From Asaia bogorensis (lineage in GTDB: Bacteria; Pseudomonadota; Alphaproteobacteria; Acetobacterales; Acetobacteraceae): a DNA stretch of 17,645 bases. Below are positions 1 through 7,720 of this stretch, one piece after another. Below the pieces are notes generated by a model, which saw nothing but the letters and a program-made list of their open reading frames with translations, was not told the origin of the DNA and did no database searches. How positions within the stretch are numbered: position 1 is the stretch's first letter; the number at the start of each line of letters is the position of its first letter. The stretch spans positions 1-17,645 of the forward strand of contig CAMCZJ010000037.1 in the NCBI GenBank assembly GCA_945886995.1, written 5' to 3'. The position numbers were made by a program, and so were the translations under genes.

Positions 1-1358
1 CCCTTGATGGCGCGCATCACATCCAACGCCACGGGGTCCTTCAGCGATGCCATGGCGTGGCGCTTGGATTGGCCAATGCCATGTTCCGCGCTGAAGCTGC
101 CGCCCATCTCCACCGCGATGCTATTGACCAGCGCTTCAAGCCCCGCCGCGCGAGACGCCCAATCCTTGTAGTCCATGCCCTTCGGCGCCCCCATGCCAAG
201 ATGGATATTCCCATCCCCCGCATGGCCGATCATGAACAGCTCGCCTTCCGGCCAGCCAGCCACCAATTCCTTTTCAACGCGCGCTAGAAAGCGCGGCACG
301 GATGAAACCGGCACGGCGGTATCGGTGCCGACATAAGGCCCGTTGCGGCGCTGGCAATCCGGGTAGTCTTCCCGAATACGCCAGAAGCCGGCGCGCTGAT
401 CCTCATTGGCGGCCAGCACCGCATCGGTGCAATCACCCGCTTCCGCCGCTTCCGCCAAAGTATCTTCCAGCATTTCCTTGAGCGGCACGGCAGGATGCGC
501 CGCGGCGATTTCCACCATGACATACCAAGGGCTTTCGAGTGCCATCGGCATGCGCGTACGCAGCCCATGGCGTTCCACCACCTGCATGCATTCCTTGCGG
601 ATCAATTCAAAGGCAATCACATCCGCGCCCGATTCCAACATGCGCGACAAAAGCGACAGCGCCGCATCAGGCGATGGAACGGCGACAAAGGCGGTCTCAA
701 CCCGCTTGAGCGCCGGCACCAGACGCAGCGCGGCGGCCGTGATAATGCCAAGCGTGCCCTCGCCCCCCAGGAACAAATGGCGCAAAGCATAGCCGCTATT
801 ATCCTTGCGCACGCGCCGCAGATCATTCAGCACGCGCCCATCAGGCAGAACCACTTCCAAGCCCAGCACCAGATCCCGCGCATTGCCCCAGCGAATGGTG
901 CGAATGCCGCCCGCATTGGTGGAAAGCGCGCCGCCCACCATGGCTGACCCCTGCGCGCCCCAGGAAAGCGGGAAAAGCCGGCCCGCTGCTGCCGCAGCTT
1001 CCTGCACATTCTGGATGATGCAGCCCGCTTCCGCGACCAGCGAGAAATCCTTTGCATCCACATCGCGGATGCGGTTGAGCCGTTCCAGGCTCATCACCAC
1101 CGCGGGCGGGCCGTTATCCTGCACCACGGCGCCGCCACAAAGCCCGGTGCGCCCACCAGCGGGCACAATGGCAAGCCCGGCGGCGGCGCAGGCGCGGACT
1201 GCAGCCGAAACCTCCTCAACCGAGCCCGGGCGCAGCACGGCGCGCGGCGTGCCACGATAGGTTCCGCGCCAATCCACCGCGTAGGGGGCGATATCGGCAT
1301 CCTCAATGAGGCAATTCTTCGGCCCCACGATAGGGGCGAGCAATTCGGCTGGCGTCAT
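1..1358 (-). CDS. FAD-linked oxidase of the D-lactate / D-2-hydroxyglutarate dehydrogenase type (GlcD family), 3' end cut by the window
   Basis: About 450 residues are visible; the reading frame runs off the left edge just before the expected C-terminus. The N-terminal half is a PCMH-type FAD-binding domain, with PAGGRTGLCGG near residues 66-76 and GGALSTNAGG near 142-151. The C-terminal FAD-oxidase domain has GHAGDGNIHL near 379 and AEHGIGQSKR near 425; the two histidines and the glutamate of these motifs match the metal ligands of D-2-hydroxyglutarate dehydrogenases. Members oxidise D-2-hydroxy acids and pass electrons to quinone or another carrier. The ATG at 1358 follows a GGGGGAAG stretch 11 bases upstream, a rather long spacing. 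It is divergent from the HisD-like gene, so a shared role in hydroxyacid or sulfonate catabolism is possible but only inferred. The substrate cannot be read from the sequence. Confidence 0.9.
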   Translation of the reverse strand, partial: MTPAELLAPIVGPKNCLIEDADIAPYAVDWRGTYRGTPRAVLRPGSVEEVSAAVRACAAAGLAIVPAGGRTGLCGGAVVQDNGPPAVVMSLERLNRIRDVDAKDFSLVAEAGCIIQNVQEAAAAAGRLFPLSWGAQGSAMVGGALSTNAGGIRTIRWGNARDLVLGLEVVLPDGRVLNDLRRVRKDNSGYALRHLFLGGEGTLGIITAAALRLVPALKRVETAFVAVPSPDAALSLLSRMLESGADVIAFELIRKECMQVVERHGLRTRMPMALESPWYVMVEIAAAHPAVPLKEMLEDTLAEAAEAGDCTDAVLAANEDQRAGFWRIREDYPDCQRRNGPYVGTDTAVPVSSVPRFLARVEKELVAGWPEGELFMIGHAGDGNIHLGMGAPKGMDYKDWASRAAGLEALVNSIAVEMGGSFSAEHGIGQSKRHAMASLKDPVALDVMRAIK

Positions 1359-1399
1359 GGGACGAATACTTCCCCCGTTATGCCGCTCGGTCAAACCGG

Positions 1400-1460
1400 C
1401 TTTTGTTTGGTCGCATTTTCCGAGTCGCCAAGCGATTCCGCTTGGCTTGAAAATGCTCCG
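1400..1460 (+). repeat. Palindromic interspersed repeat, copy 1
   Basis: A 61-base segment matches 8251-8311 at 57 of 61 positions in the same orientation. It folds into an outer 8-bp stem (GCATTTTC 1413-1420 with GAAAATGC 1449-1456), an asymmetric internal loop, and an inner 8-bp stem (GCCAAGCG 1427-1434 with CGCTTGGC 1439-1446) closed by the tetraloop ATTC. A possible third short arm lies upstream (CAAAC 1392-1396 with GTTTG 1405-1409). It sits between the divergent FAD-oxidase and HisD-like genes, ending 59 bases before the latter's start. No T-tract follows the stem on either strand, so it is not a classical intrinsic terminator. It resembles the general class of short palindromic intergenic repeats known from alphaproteobacteria; the family name is not known to me. 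Confidence 0.85.
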
Positions 1461-1519
1461 CTTGACGGCCCGCCCCGGGGGCTTCAAGCACGGCGGAGAA
1501 GCCAGAGAAGGGGTAGAAC

Positions 1520-2827
1520 ATGGCGCGTTTCCTGAAGCGGGGCCGGGATGCGGATGCGGTGGCGGAAGATGACGCCAAGGTGCGCGCCACGGTTGAGGGC
1601 ATTCTGGCCGATATCAAGGCGCGTGGTGATACCGCGGTGCGCGAACTCTCCATCCGCTTCGACAAATGGGACCGGCAGAATTTCCGCCTGAGCGAAGGCG
1701 AAATCCAGGCGTGTCTTGATGAACTCACGCCGCGTGACCTGGCTGATATCCGCTTCGCCCAGGAACAGGTGCGCAATTTCGCTGAGCACCAAAAGGCAGC
1801 GCTCCGCGATATTGAAGTGGAAACCCTACCGGGCGTGGTGCTGGGCCATCGCAATATCCCGGTCAATTCGGTTGGCTGCTATGTGCCCGGCGGCAAATAC
1901 CCGCTGCTGGCATCGGCCCATATGTCGGTGGTGACGGCGAAGGTCGCGGGCTGCAAGCGCATCATCACCTGCGCGCCACCTTTTGAAGGCAGGCCCGCCC
2001 GCGCCATAGTGGCGGCGCAGCATTTGGCTGGCGCGGATGAGATTTATTGCCTGGGCGGCATTCAAGCGGTGGGCGCCATGGCGCTGGGTACGGAGAGCAT
2101 CGCGCCCGTGGATATGTTGGTCGGTCCCGGCAACGCCTTTGTCGCGGAAGCCAAGCGCCAATTATATGGGCGCGTCGGCATTGATCTTTTCGCGGGCCCT
2201 ACTGAAACGCTGATCATCGCTGATGAAACCGTGGATGGTGAAATCTGCGCGACCGATCTTTTGGGCCAGGCAGAACACGGGCCGAATTCACCTGCGGTGC
2301 TGCTGACCACCTCGGAAAAACTGGCGCGCGAGACAATGGCCGAGGTGGAACGCCTGCTCACCATCCTGCCCACCGCCGCCATCGCCCGCAAGGCCTGGGA
2401 AGATTATGGCGAGGTGATCATCTGCGACAGTGAAGATGAAATGGTCGCGGAAGCTGATCGTATCGCATCCGAACATGTGCAGGTGATGACGCGCGATCCG
2501 GATTACTTCCTGCAACACATGACGAATTACGGCGCGCTGTTTTTGGGGCCGCGCACCAATGTTTCCTATGGCGACAAGGTAATCGGCACCAACCACACGC
2601 TGCCCACGAAGAAAGCCGCGCGCTATACGGGCGGGCTCTGGGTCGGGAAGTTCATGAAGACCTGCACCTATCAGCGCGTCTTGACCGATGAGGCTTCGGC
2701 GATGATCGGTGAATACTGCTCCCGCCTATGTATGCTGGAAGGTTTCGCGGGCCATGCGGAACAGGCGAATATCCGCCTGCGCCGCTATGGTGGGCGCAAT
2801 ATTCCTTATGCGACGGCAGCCGATTGA
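1520..2827 (+). CDS. Histidinol-dehydrogenase-family NAD-dependent dehydrogenase, HpsN-like (sulfopropanediol 3-dehydrogenase-like)
   Basis: The 435-residue protein spans the whole HisD family. Zinc ligands Q250, H253, D352 and H412 and the catalytic pair E318-H319 align with E. coli HisD Q259, H262, D360, H419, E326 and H327. HisD performs the last two oxidations of histidine synthesis, while paralogues such as HpsN oxidise 2,3-dihydroxypropane-1-sulfonate to sulfolactate. From memory, stretches such as SYGDKVIGTNHTLPTKKAAR (349-368) and EGFAGHAEQANIR (407-419) look like the HpsN-type group rather than biosynthetic HisD, and no his gene is nearby. The substrate remains inference. The ATG follows a good AGAAGGGG ribosome site. 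The formyltransferase-like gene starts 18 bases after its stop. No signal peptide is visible, so it should be cytoplasmic. Confidence 0.85.
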   Translation: MARFLKRGRDADAVAEDDAKVRATVEGILADIKARGDTAVRELSIRFDKWDRQNFRLSEGEIQACLDELTPRDLADIRFAQEQVRNFAEHQKAALRDIEVETLPGVVLGHRNIPVNSVGCYVPGGKYPLLASAHMSVVTAKVAGCKRIITCAPPFEGRPARAIVAAQHLAGADEIYCLGGIQAVGAMALGTESIAPVDMLVGPGNAFVAEAKRQLYGRVGIDLFAGPTETLIIADETVDGEICATDLLGQAEHGPNSPAVLLTTSEKLARETMAEVERLLTILPTAAIARKAWEDYGEVIICDSEDEMVAEADRIASEHVQVMTRDPDYFLQHMTNYGALFLGPRTNVSYGDKVIGTNHTLPTKKAARYTGGLWVGKFMKTCTYQRVLTDEASAMIGEYCSRLCMLEGFAGHAEQANIRLRRYGGRNIPYATAAD

Positions 2828-2845
2828 AACGGCGCGGCGCTTGGG

Positions 2846-3652
2846 GTGAATAAAGCCCCGCTTCGTATTGCGCTCTTCACGCTGGAAAGCCTGGCCAGCG
2901 CCGGCGCCGTGCGGGCATTTGTGGAAGCCCATGCGGCGGAGATTGTGCTGATTGGGCGATCTTCACCCTATCGCACTGCGGCGGGCGGGGCCTTCGGGCA
3001 ATTCTGGCGGCATTTGCGCCGATCAGGCTTGCGCTTCCTGCCCTATCTTTTCGTCAATTTCGTTTTGCCGTCACTGGCGGGACGCTTGCGCATGCGCCAC
3101 GGCCTTGCGGATGTGGCGCACACGCGCGGCATTGCGTTGCTTCAGGTTGAGGATGTGAATGGCCCAGCCTGTCACGCGGCTTTGCTGGCCGCGCGGCCCG
3201 ATGTGATCCTTTCCTTTCATTTCGATCAGATTTTTACGCTGGAAACGCTCGCTTTGGCGCCGATGGGTGGGGTGAATATCCACCCCTCGCTGCTGCCGCG
3301 CCATCGCGGCCCCATCCCCGCCTTTTGGGCTTTGCAGGAAGCGCCGGGGGCCACGGGCGTCAGCATCCACCGCATTGCCGCGCGCATTGATACCGGCCAG
3401 GTGCTGGCACAACGCGCCCATGCGTTGCCTCCCGGCGTTTCCGCTTCCACCGCCGCGCGGCTGCTGCATGCAGCGGCTTTGCCCATGATCAGCGATGTCT
3501 TGCGTGCGCTGGAGGAAGGCAAGGCGGCAGGTGAGGCAGAGTCCCCCCTGCCCTATTGCGGGTTTCCGAGTGCCGCTGAGATACGCGCCGCGCGGCAGCA
3601 GGGTGTGCGGTTGGTGAAGGCCGCGGATTGGCGCGCCACGCTCGGCTTGTGA
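2846..3652 (+). CDS. Formyltransferase-fold protein (PF00551 type), function unknown
   Basis: The 268-residue protein contains the catalytic core of the formyltetrahydrofolate-dependent formyltransferase fold shared by PurN, Fmt and ArnA. Asn144 and His146 lie in GGVNIHPSLLPRHRGP (141-156), and Asp182 in RIDTGQVL (180-187), so the N-H-D triad is intact. An N-terminal Rossmann-like strand (RIALFTLES, 7-15) is followed by a basic and hydrophobic stretch near 50-80 with a run such as FLPYLFVNFVLPSLAG, which PurN lacks. There is no recognisable C-terminal Fmt tRNA-binding domain, so it is unlikely to be the housekeeping methionyl-tRNA formyltransferase. Translation starts at a GTG with only a weak G-rich site, 18 bases after the HisD-like stop, which suggests cotranscription. 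The acceptor that is formylated, if any, is unknown. Confidence 0.75.
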   Translation: MNKAPLRIALFTLESLASAGAVRAFVEAHAAEIVLIGRSSPYRTAAGGAFGQFWRHLRRSGLRFLPYLFVNFVLPSLAGRLRMRHGLADVAHTRGIALLQVEDVNGPACHAALLAARPDVILSFHFDQIFTLETLALAPMGGVNIHPSLLPRHRGPIPAFWALQEAPGATGVSIHRIAARIDTGQVLAQRAHALPPGVSASTAARLLHAAALPMISDVLRALEEGKAAGEAESPLPYCGFPSAAEIRAARQQGVRLVKAADWRATLGL

Positions 3653-3686
3653 TACCACCGAAGCAATGGTTTCAGGAATGCCCATC

Positions 3687-4451
3687 ATGGATTTGCCCCG
3701 CACCCCTTCCTTCCGCCTTGATGGCCGCCGCGCCTTGGTGAGTGGCGCCGGCCGCGGGATTGGCTTGGCCGCCGCTGCGGCGCTGGCGGATCACGGCGCG
3801 CATGTCACGCTACTGGCCCGCAGCGCTGGAGAAATTGAAGCCGCCGCCGCCGCCATTCGCGCCAAGGGCGGCGCGGCTGAGGCGCTTGCTTTGGATGTGC
3901 TGGACCTTGCCGCGACGGAAGCCGCGATCATGCAGGCCGAACCCTTCGATATTCTGGTGAACAATGCCGGCACCAATCGCCCGAAACCCTTCACCGATGT
4001 GACTTTGGATGATTTCGATGCGGTGATGGGCCTCAATGTCCGGGCCGCGTTTTTTCTGGCCCAGCAAGTGACAAAGCGATTGCTGGCAGCAAAACGCCCG
4101 GGTTCCATCATTAATGTCTCATCGCAGATGGGGCATGTCGGCGCGCCCAATCGGACGATTTATTGCGCTTCCAAATGGGCGATTGAAGGGCTCACCAAGG
4201 CCATGGCGGTGGAACTCGCGCCGCATGGCATTCGGGTGAATACGCTCTGCCCCACCTTCATCGAAACGCCGCTCACCAAACCCTTCCTGGCAGCGCCTGG
4301 CTTTCGGGAACAGGTCGAAGCCAAGATCAAGCTTGGCCGTGTGGGCCAAGTAGAGGATCTGATGGGCGCCATTCTGCTGCTGGCAAGTGACGCCAGCGCG
4401 CTGATGACGGGGTCTGCCCTGCTGGTGGATGGCGGCTGGACGGCGGATTAA
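3687..4451 (+). CDS. Classical short-chain dehydrogenase/reductase
   Basis: With the start at 3687 the protein has 254 residues. It shows the NAD(P)-binding motif SGAGRGIG (19-26), NNAG (92-95), and the catalytic set Ser146, Tyr159, Lys163 (YCASK, 159-163) with Asn117 in GLNV. The C-terminal SALLVDGGW segment is typical of classical SDRs such as gluconate 5-dehydrogenase or 3-oxoacyl-ACP reductase. The substrate is not determinable. ATGs at 3666 and 3678 are also in frame; 3687 is preferred because AGGA at 3674-3677 lies nine bases upstream and the protein then begins with a conventional SDR N-terminus. It follows the formyltransferase gene by 34 bases and is probably in the same operon. Its TAA stop overlaps the stop of the convergent BLUF gene within the palindrome TTAA (4448-4451). 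Confidence 0.88.
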   Translation: MDLPRTPSFRLDGRRALVSGAGRGIGLAAAAALADHGAHVTLLARSAGEIEAAAAAIRAKGGAAEALALDVLDLAATEAAIMQAEPFDILVNNAGTNRPKPFTDVTLDDFDAVMGLNVRAAFFLAQQVTKRLLAAKRPGSIINVSSQMGHVGAPNRTIYCASKWAIEGLTKAMAVELAPHGIRVNTLCPTFIETPLTKPFLAAPGFREQVEAKIKLGRVGQVEDLMGAILLLASDASALMTGSALLVDGGWTAD

Positions 4452-4873
4452 CCCGAAATGGCGCGGCGTTCCTCCGGCATGCGGGACAGGCGGCGGAAGA
4501 CGGAAAAGGCGGCTGCAGCGCTGGCTAGCTGCATGGCGCCTTCGCGCACCTCCGCCTGGTTCCACATCCAGCTTTGCGGCGGGTCATCGCGCATGGACCA
4601 GTCGGGGAAGATCCGTTCCGGCGCATCGCCCACGTAAAGCAGCGTCACATCCACATGGCGGTCATCGGCCAGGATGCGCCCGAAGGTGTCGGTCACTACA
4701 GCGCGGGGGCCTTCCAGCATTTGCATGAACATATCAGCGCGGCAGATCAAGGCGCCGGTGATGCCGTTCTCGGCATTCAGGCTGCGCGCCCTTGTTAGAA
4801 TGTCATCCAGCATTGGTGCATTGAAGCCAAAGGGCCGCGAGGTATAGATAAGCTGACAAAGACGCATCGGCAT
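4448..4873 (-). CDS. Short BLUF-domain blue-light photoreceptor
   Basis: This 141-residue protein is a stand-alone BLUF domain (flavin-binding, residues about 4-95) plus a short helical tail. The photocycle residues are present at the spacing of known BLUF proteins such as PixD: Tyr10, Asn33, Gln51, Trp92 and Met94. Motifs include LIYTSR (8-13), NGITGAL (36-42) and FMQMLEG (49-55). No effector domain (EAL, GGDEF, cyclase) is fused, so it would have to signal through a partner protein. The tail from about 99 to 141 contains WMWNQAEVREGAM and a basic end. GGGAG lies nine bases upstream of the ATG at 4873; an in-frame ATG at 4867 is an alternative. It is divergent from the FkbM methyltransferase (71 bases between starts) and convergent with the SDR. 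Confidence 0.93.
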   Translation of the reverse strand: MPMRLCQLIYTSRPFGFNAPMLDDILTRARSLNAENGITGALICRADMFMQMLEGPRAVVTDTFGRILADDRHVDVTLLYVGDAPERIFPDWSMRDDPPQSWMWNQAEVREGAMQLASAAAAFSVFRRLSRMPEERRAISG

Positions 4874-4944
4874 TGAAATTCGCTCCCCGGGCGCGATTTC
4901 GGGTAGCTTAGGCCAAGCAACAGGCCGAAGGGGAAAAATTCGTC

Positions 4945-5679
4945 ATGGATGAGGAAAATTTCCACAGGCTTCTGCATCGCCCTGGCACTTTGGTGGATAT
5001 CGGCGCGCATGATGGGCTGCTGACCATCCCACTCGCGCGCCTGCCGGGTAGCCGCGTGCTGGCCTTTGAACCCCTGCCGAGCGCCTTTGCCCGCCTGAAG
5101 GCCGCGCTGCGGGCGGCTTTTGGCGAGGAACCCGCCTACATTGCCTGCCACCATTTGGCGCTTGGCGATCATGAGGGCAGCATCACCCTTGCCATGCCAG
5201 TACTGGATGGCGTGGCGCAGGAACAATGGGCCAGCACCGCCAAGGATTACGCGGCGCATGTCTCGGCGCGCGTCGCGGTGGAACGCTTCACCGTGCCGCT
5301 CCGCCGGTTGGATGATTTCGCCCTTGCAGATGTCACTGCCATCAAGCTGGATGCTGAGGGCGCCGAATATGAAATCCTGCGCGGCGCGCGCGAAACCTTG
5401 CTGCGGTGCCGCCCCGTGCTAACGCTGGAATTGGAGGAACGCCATCGCGAAGGCAGTACCTATGCCGTGCCAGCCTATCTTGATGCGCTTGGCTATGATG
5501 TGTTTTTCGAATTACGCGGGGCATGGCATCCTTGGGCTGATCTGGACCGCGCGACGATGCAGCGCGCCTCACCCGATCCATCGGTGTTTGAAGCCTCAGA
5601 CCCGTATGTTTTCGTGTTTTACGCCCTGCCGCGCGAAGCAAGCGCGGCCATGCTGGAACGCTTACGGCGCGCCGAATAA
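4945..5679 (+). CDS. FkbM-family SAM-dependent methyltransferase
   Basis: The 244-residue protein has the SAM-binding motif LVDIGAHDG (16-24), FEP (41-43) and the FkbM signature IKLDAEGAEYEILRGA (133-148). FkbM proteins are O-methyltransferases that act on hydroxyl groups of glycans, lipids or natural products. The acceptor cannot be told here because no glycosyltransferase or biosynthetic cluster adjoins it. The ATG is supported by AAGGGG about 12 bases upstream. The C-terminal third (after about 190) lacks motifs I recognise. It is divergent from the BLUF gene and convergent with epmA, whose stop lies six bases beyond its own. It is probably a single-gene transcript. Confidence 0.88.
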   Translation: MDEENFHRLLHRPGTLVDIGAHDGLLTIPLARLPGSRVLAFEPLPSAFARLKAALRAAFGEEPAYIACHHLALGDHEGSITLAMPVLDGVAQEQWASTAKDYAAHVSARVAVERFTVPLRRLDDFALADVTAIKLDAEGAEYEILRGARETLLRCRPVLTLELEERHREGSTYAVPAYLDALGYDVFFELRGAWHPWADLDRATMQRASPDPSVFEASDPYVFVFYALPREASAAMLERLRRAE

Positions 5680-5684
5680 TCCCT

Positions 5685-6698
5685 TCATAACCACATCACA
5701 TCGCCAATCTCGCGCGCGCCGGCAACCAGCATCGCCAGCCGATCAAAGCCAAGCGCAATGCCGCTCGTGGCCGGCATGCCATGTTCCAAGGCCGCCAGGA
5801 AATCCTCATCAACCTCCCAGCCGCGCTCACCGCTGATACGCTGGCGTTCCGCGGTATCCGCAATGAAGCGCGCGCGCTGTTCGGCGGGGTCCGTCAGCTC
5901 ATCAAAGGCATTGGCCAGCTCAAGCCCGGCCACGAAAAGTTCAAAACGGAGTGCCGCGCGCGGGTCAGCCGGGTCCCGCCGCGCAAGGGCTGCTTGTGGT
6001 GCCGGCCAATTTGTCAGGAAGGTCGCGCGCCCGCGCCCCAGATTCGGTTCGATATGTTCCAGCAGCAGGCGGAAGAACAAATCCTCCCACCCCTCATCCG
6101 CGCGCGGCGTGAAGCCGGCGGCTTGGGCCGCCGCGTGTAGCCGCGCCGCATCGCCCTCGGTCGCTAGAATATCCAGCCCATTGCACCAGCGGTCAAAAGC
6201 TTCCGCCATGGTGATGCGTTCAAAAGCCAGGCCGAGATCGGTCGTCACAGTGCCATGCGCCACGATGCGCGGCGCGACGGCGCGGATATATTCCTCAGTC
6301 TCCGCCATCAGGTCATGGAAGCCAAGCCCCGGGCGATACCATTCCAGCATGGTGAATTCGGGCGCATGACGGGGAGAGGTTTCGCCATTCCGCCATACCC
6401 GCGCCAATTCGAATACCGGCCCCGCACCCGCCACCAACAACCGCTTCAGCGCCAATTCCGGTGAGGTACGCAGCCACAGTTCACGCGAAGCGCCTTGGCC
6501 CAAATGCGCCTCATACCGCGTGGCGAAGGCGCGCAAATGCACCTCCGCCCCCGGGGCGGGCACGAGCGCAGGCGTTTCCACTTCGCGGTAGCCACGGCCA
6601 ATGAAAAAGGCGCGGGTTTCGGCGGTCAGCCGCGCGCGGCGTTCCAGGAAGGGCAGCCGCGCGGCGAAGGCTTCCGGGTGCCAAGTGGGCAAGGGCAT
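5685..6698 (-). CDS. epmA: Elongation factor P--(R)-beta-lysine ligase (EpmA / PoxA / GenX)
   Basis: The 337-residue protein is a truncated class II lysyl-tRNA-synthetase paralogue without the N-terminal anticodon-binding domain. It shows motif 2 in FELARVWRNGE with HAPEFTMLEWYRP (96-123) and motif 3 in GIALGFDRLAML (313-324). EpmA adenylates (R)-beta-lysine and attaches it to a lysine of EF-P, which relieves ribosome stalling at polyproline. An in-frame GTG extends the frame to 6770, but that would run into the divergent epmB start. The ATG at 6698 gives the usual family length and an N-terminus comparable to E. coli EpmA. Only 37 bases separate it from epmB, so both promoters must lie in or overlap this gap and the gene starts. 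The neighbouring epmB supports the assignment over a lysyl-tRNA synthetase. Confidence 0.93.
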   Translation of the reverse strand: MPLPTWHPEAFAARLPFLERRARLTAETRAFFIGRGYREVETPALVPAPGAEVHLRAFATRYEAHLGQGASRELWLRTSPELALKRLLVAGAGPVFELARVWRNGETSPRHAPEFTMLEWYRPGLGFHDLMAETEEYIRAVAPRIVAHGTVTTDLGLAFERITMAEAFDRWCNGLDILATEGDAARLHAAAQAAGFTPRADEGWEDLFFRLLLEHIEPNLGRGRATFLTNWPAPQAALARRDPADPRAALRFELFVAGLELANAFDELTDPAEQRARFIADTAERQRISGERGWEVDEDFLAALEHGMPATSGIALGFDRLAMLVAGAREIGDVMWL

Positions 6699-6735
6699 TG
6701 CTGCGCTTTCAACGGTGGTATAGGCGAAGCCGACC

Positions 6736-7716
6736 ATGCCCCAGCCCATCGCCCGAGACCAGAGCCGCACGCTGCGCAGCCCGCAAGACCTTGCACGCGC
6801 AGGCTTGGTGCCGGATGCGGTGCTGCCCGCGCTGGAAGCTGTCGCGGCCCGCTACGCCACCGCCATTACCCCGGCCATGGCCGCGCTGATCAGCCCGGCC
6901 GATGCGGCTGATCCGATCGCGCTGCAATATATCCCCGATGCGACGGAGCTGATTACCGCACCGCATGAGCTGGAAGACCCAACGGCGGATGCGCCCTTCA
7001 CACCCGTAAAGGGCGTGGTGCATCGCTATCCGGACCGCGCGCTGCTGAAACCTTTGCTCGCCTGCCCGGTCTATTGCCGATTCTGTTTCCGGCGAGAGAA
7101 GGTCGGCCCAGATGGGGGCTTGCTGACGGAAGCGGAACTGCAAGAAGCCTTCGCGTGGTTTGAAGGCCATGAAGCAATCCGGGAGGTGATTCTGACCGGG
7201 GGCGATCCGTTGATGCTTTCGCCACGCAGGCTCGGCAGTATTCTAGGCCGGCTGGCCGGCATGGCGCATATTGAAACGCTGCGCATCCATACGCGCGTGC
7301 CGGTGGCTGATCCCGCACGGGTGACGGGGCCGCTGGTCGCCGCCATGCGCCAGCCTAAGCCGGTCTTTATCGCGGTGCACGCCAATCACGCACGCGAATT
7401 CACCCCCGATGCGGGGGCGGCGCTGGTGCGGCTGGCCGAGGCTGGCTTGCCTTTGCTTGGGCAAACCGTCTTGCTGCGTGGTGTGAATGATACCGCGCCT
7501 GTTTTGGAAGCGCTGCTCCGCGCCATGATCCGCAACCGCATTAAACCCTATTATTTGCATAGCCTGGACCCCGCGCCGGGAACCGCGCGTTTCCAGGTGC
7601 CGGAAGAAGAAGGTTTGGCCCTGATGGCGGGTTTACGCGGCCTTCTGCCGGGCCATGCGCTGCCCCTATTCGTCAGGGAAACGCCAATGGGGGGTGGCAA
7701 GAAGCCAGTGGGCTAA
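6736..7716 (+). CDS. epmB: EF-P beta-lysylation radical SAM enzyme EpmB (lysine 2,3-aminomutase family)
   Basis: The 326-residue protein has the radical SAM cluster motif Cys110-x3-Cys114-x2-Cys117 in CPVYCRFCFRR, the SAM-binding LTGGDPLML stretch, and a C-terminal GGGKK (319-323) that resembles the PLP-lysine site of lysine 2,3-aminomutases (Lys322 the likely ligand). EpmB converts (S)-alpha-lysine to (R)-beta-lysine, the substrate of EpmA. Divergent adjacency to epmA argues for this role rather than catabolic KamA, which is usually longer and carries extra C-terminal sequence. The ATG at 6736 has only a weak ribosome site. The gene is convergent with the L,D-transpeptidase gene, with four bases between stops. 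Confidence 0.92.
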   Translation: MPQPIARDQSRTLRSPQDLARAGLVPDAVLPALEAVAARYATAITPAMAALISPADAADPIALQYIPDATELITAPHELEDPTADAPFTPVKGVVHRYPDRALLKPLLACPVYCRFCFRREKVGPDGGLLTEAELQEAFAWFEGHEAIREVILTGGDPLMLSPRRLGSILGRLAGMAHIETLRIHTRVPVADPARVTGPLVAAMRQPKPVFIAVHANHAREFTPDAGAALVRLAEAGLPLLGQTVLLRGVNDTAPVLEALLRAMIRNRIKPYYLHSLDPAPGTARFQVPEEEGLALMAGLRGLLPGHALPLFVRETPMGGGKKPVG

Positions 7717-7720
7717 ACTC

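Noticed and set aside
1520..2827. Calling this gene biosynthetic hisD
   Set aside because: Catalytic residues fit the whole family, but the sequence pattern and catabolic-looking neighbours favour an HpsN-like paralogue; no other his gene is nearby.
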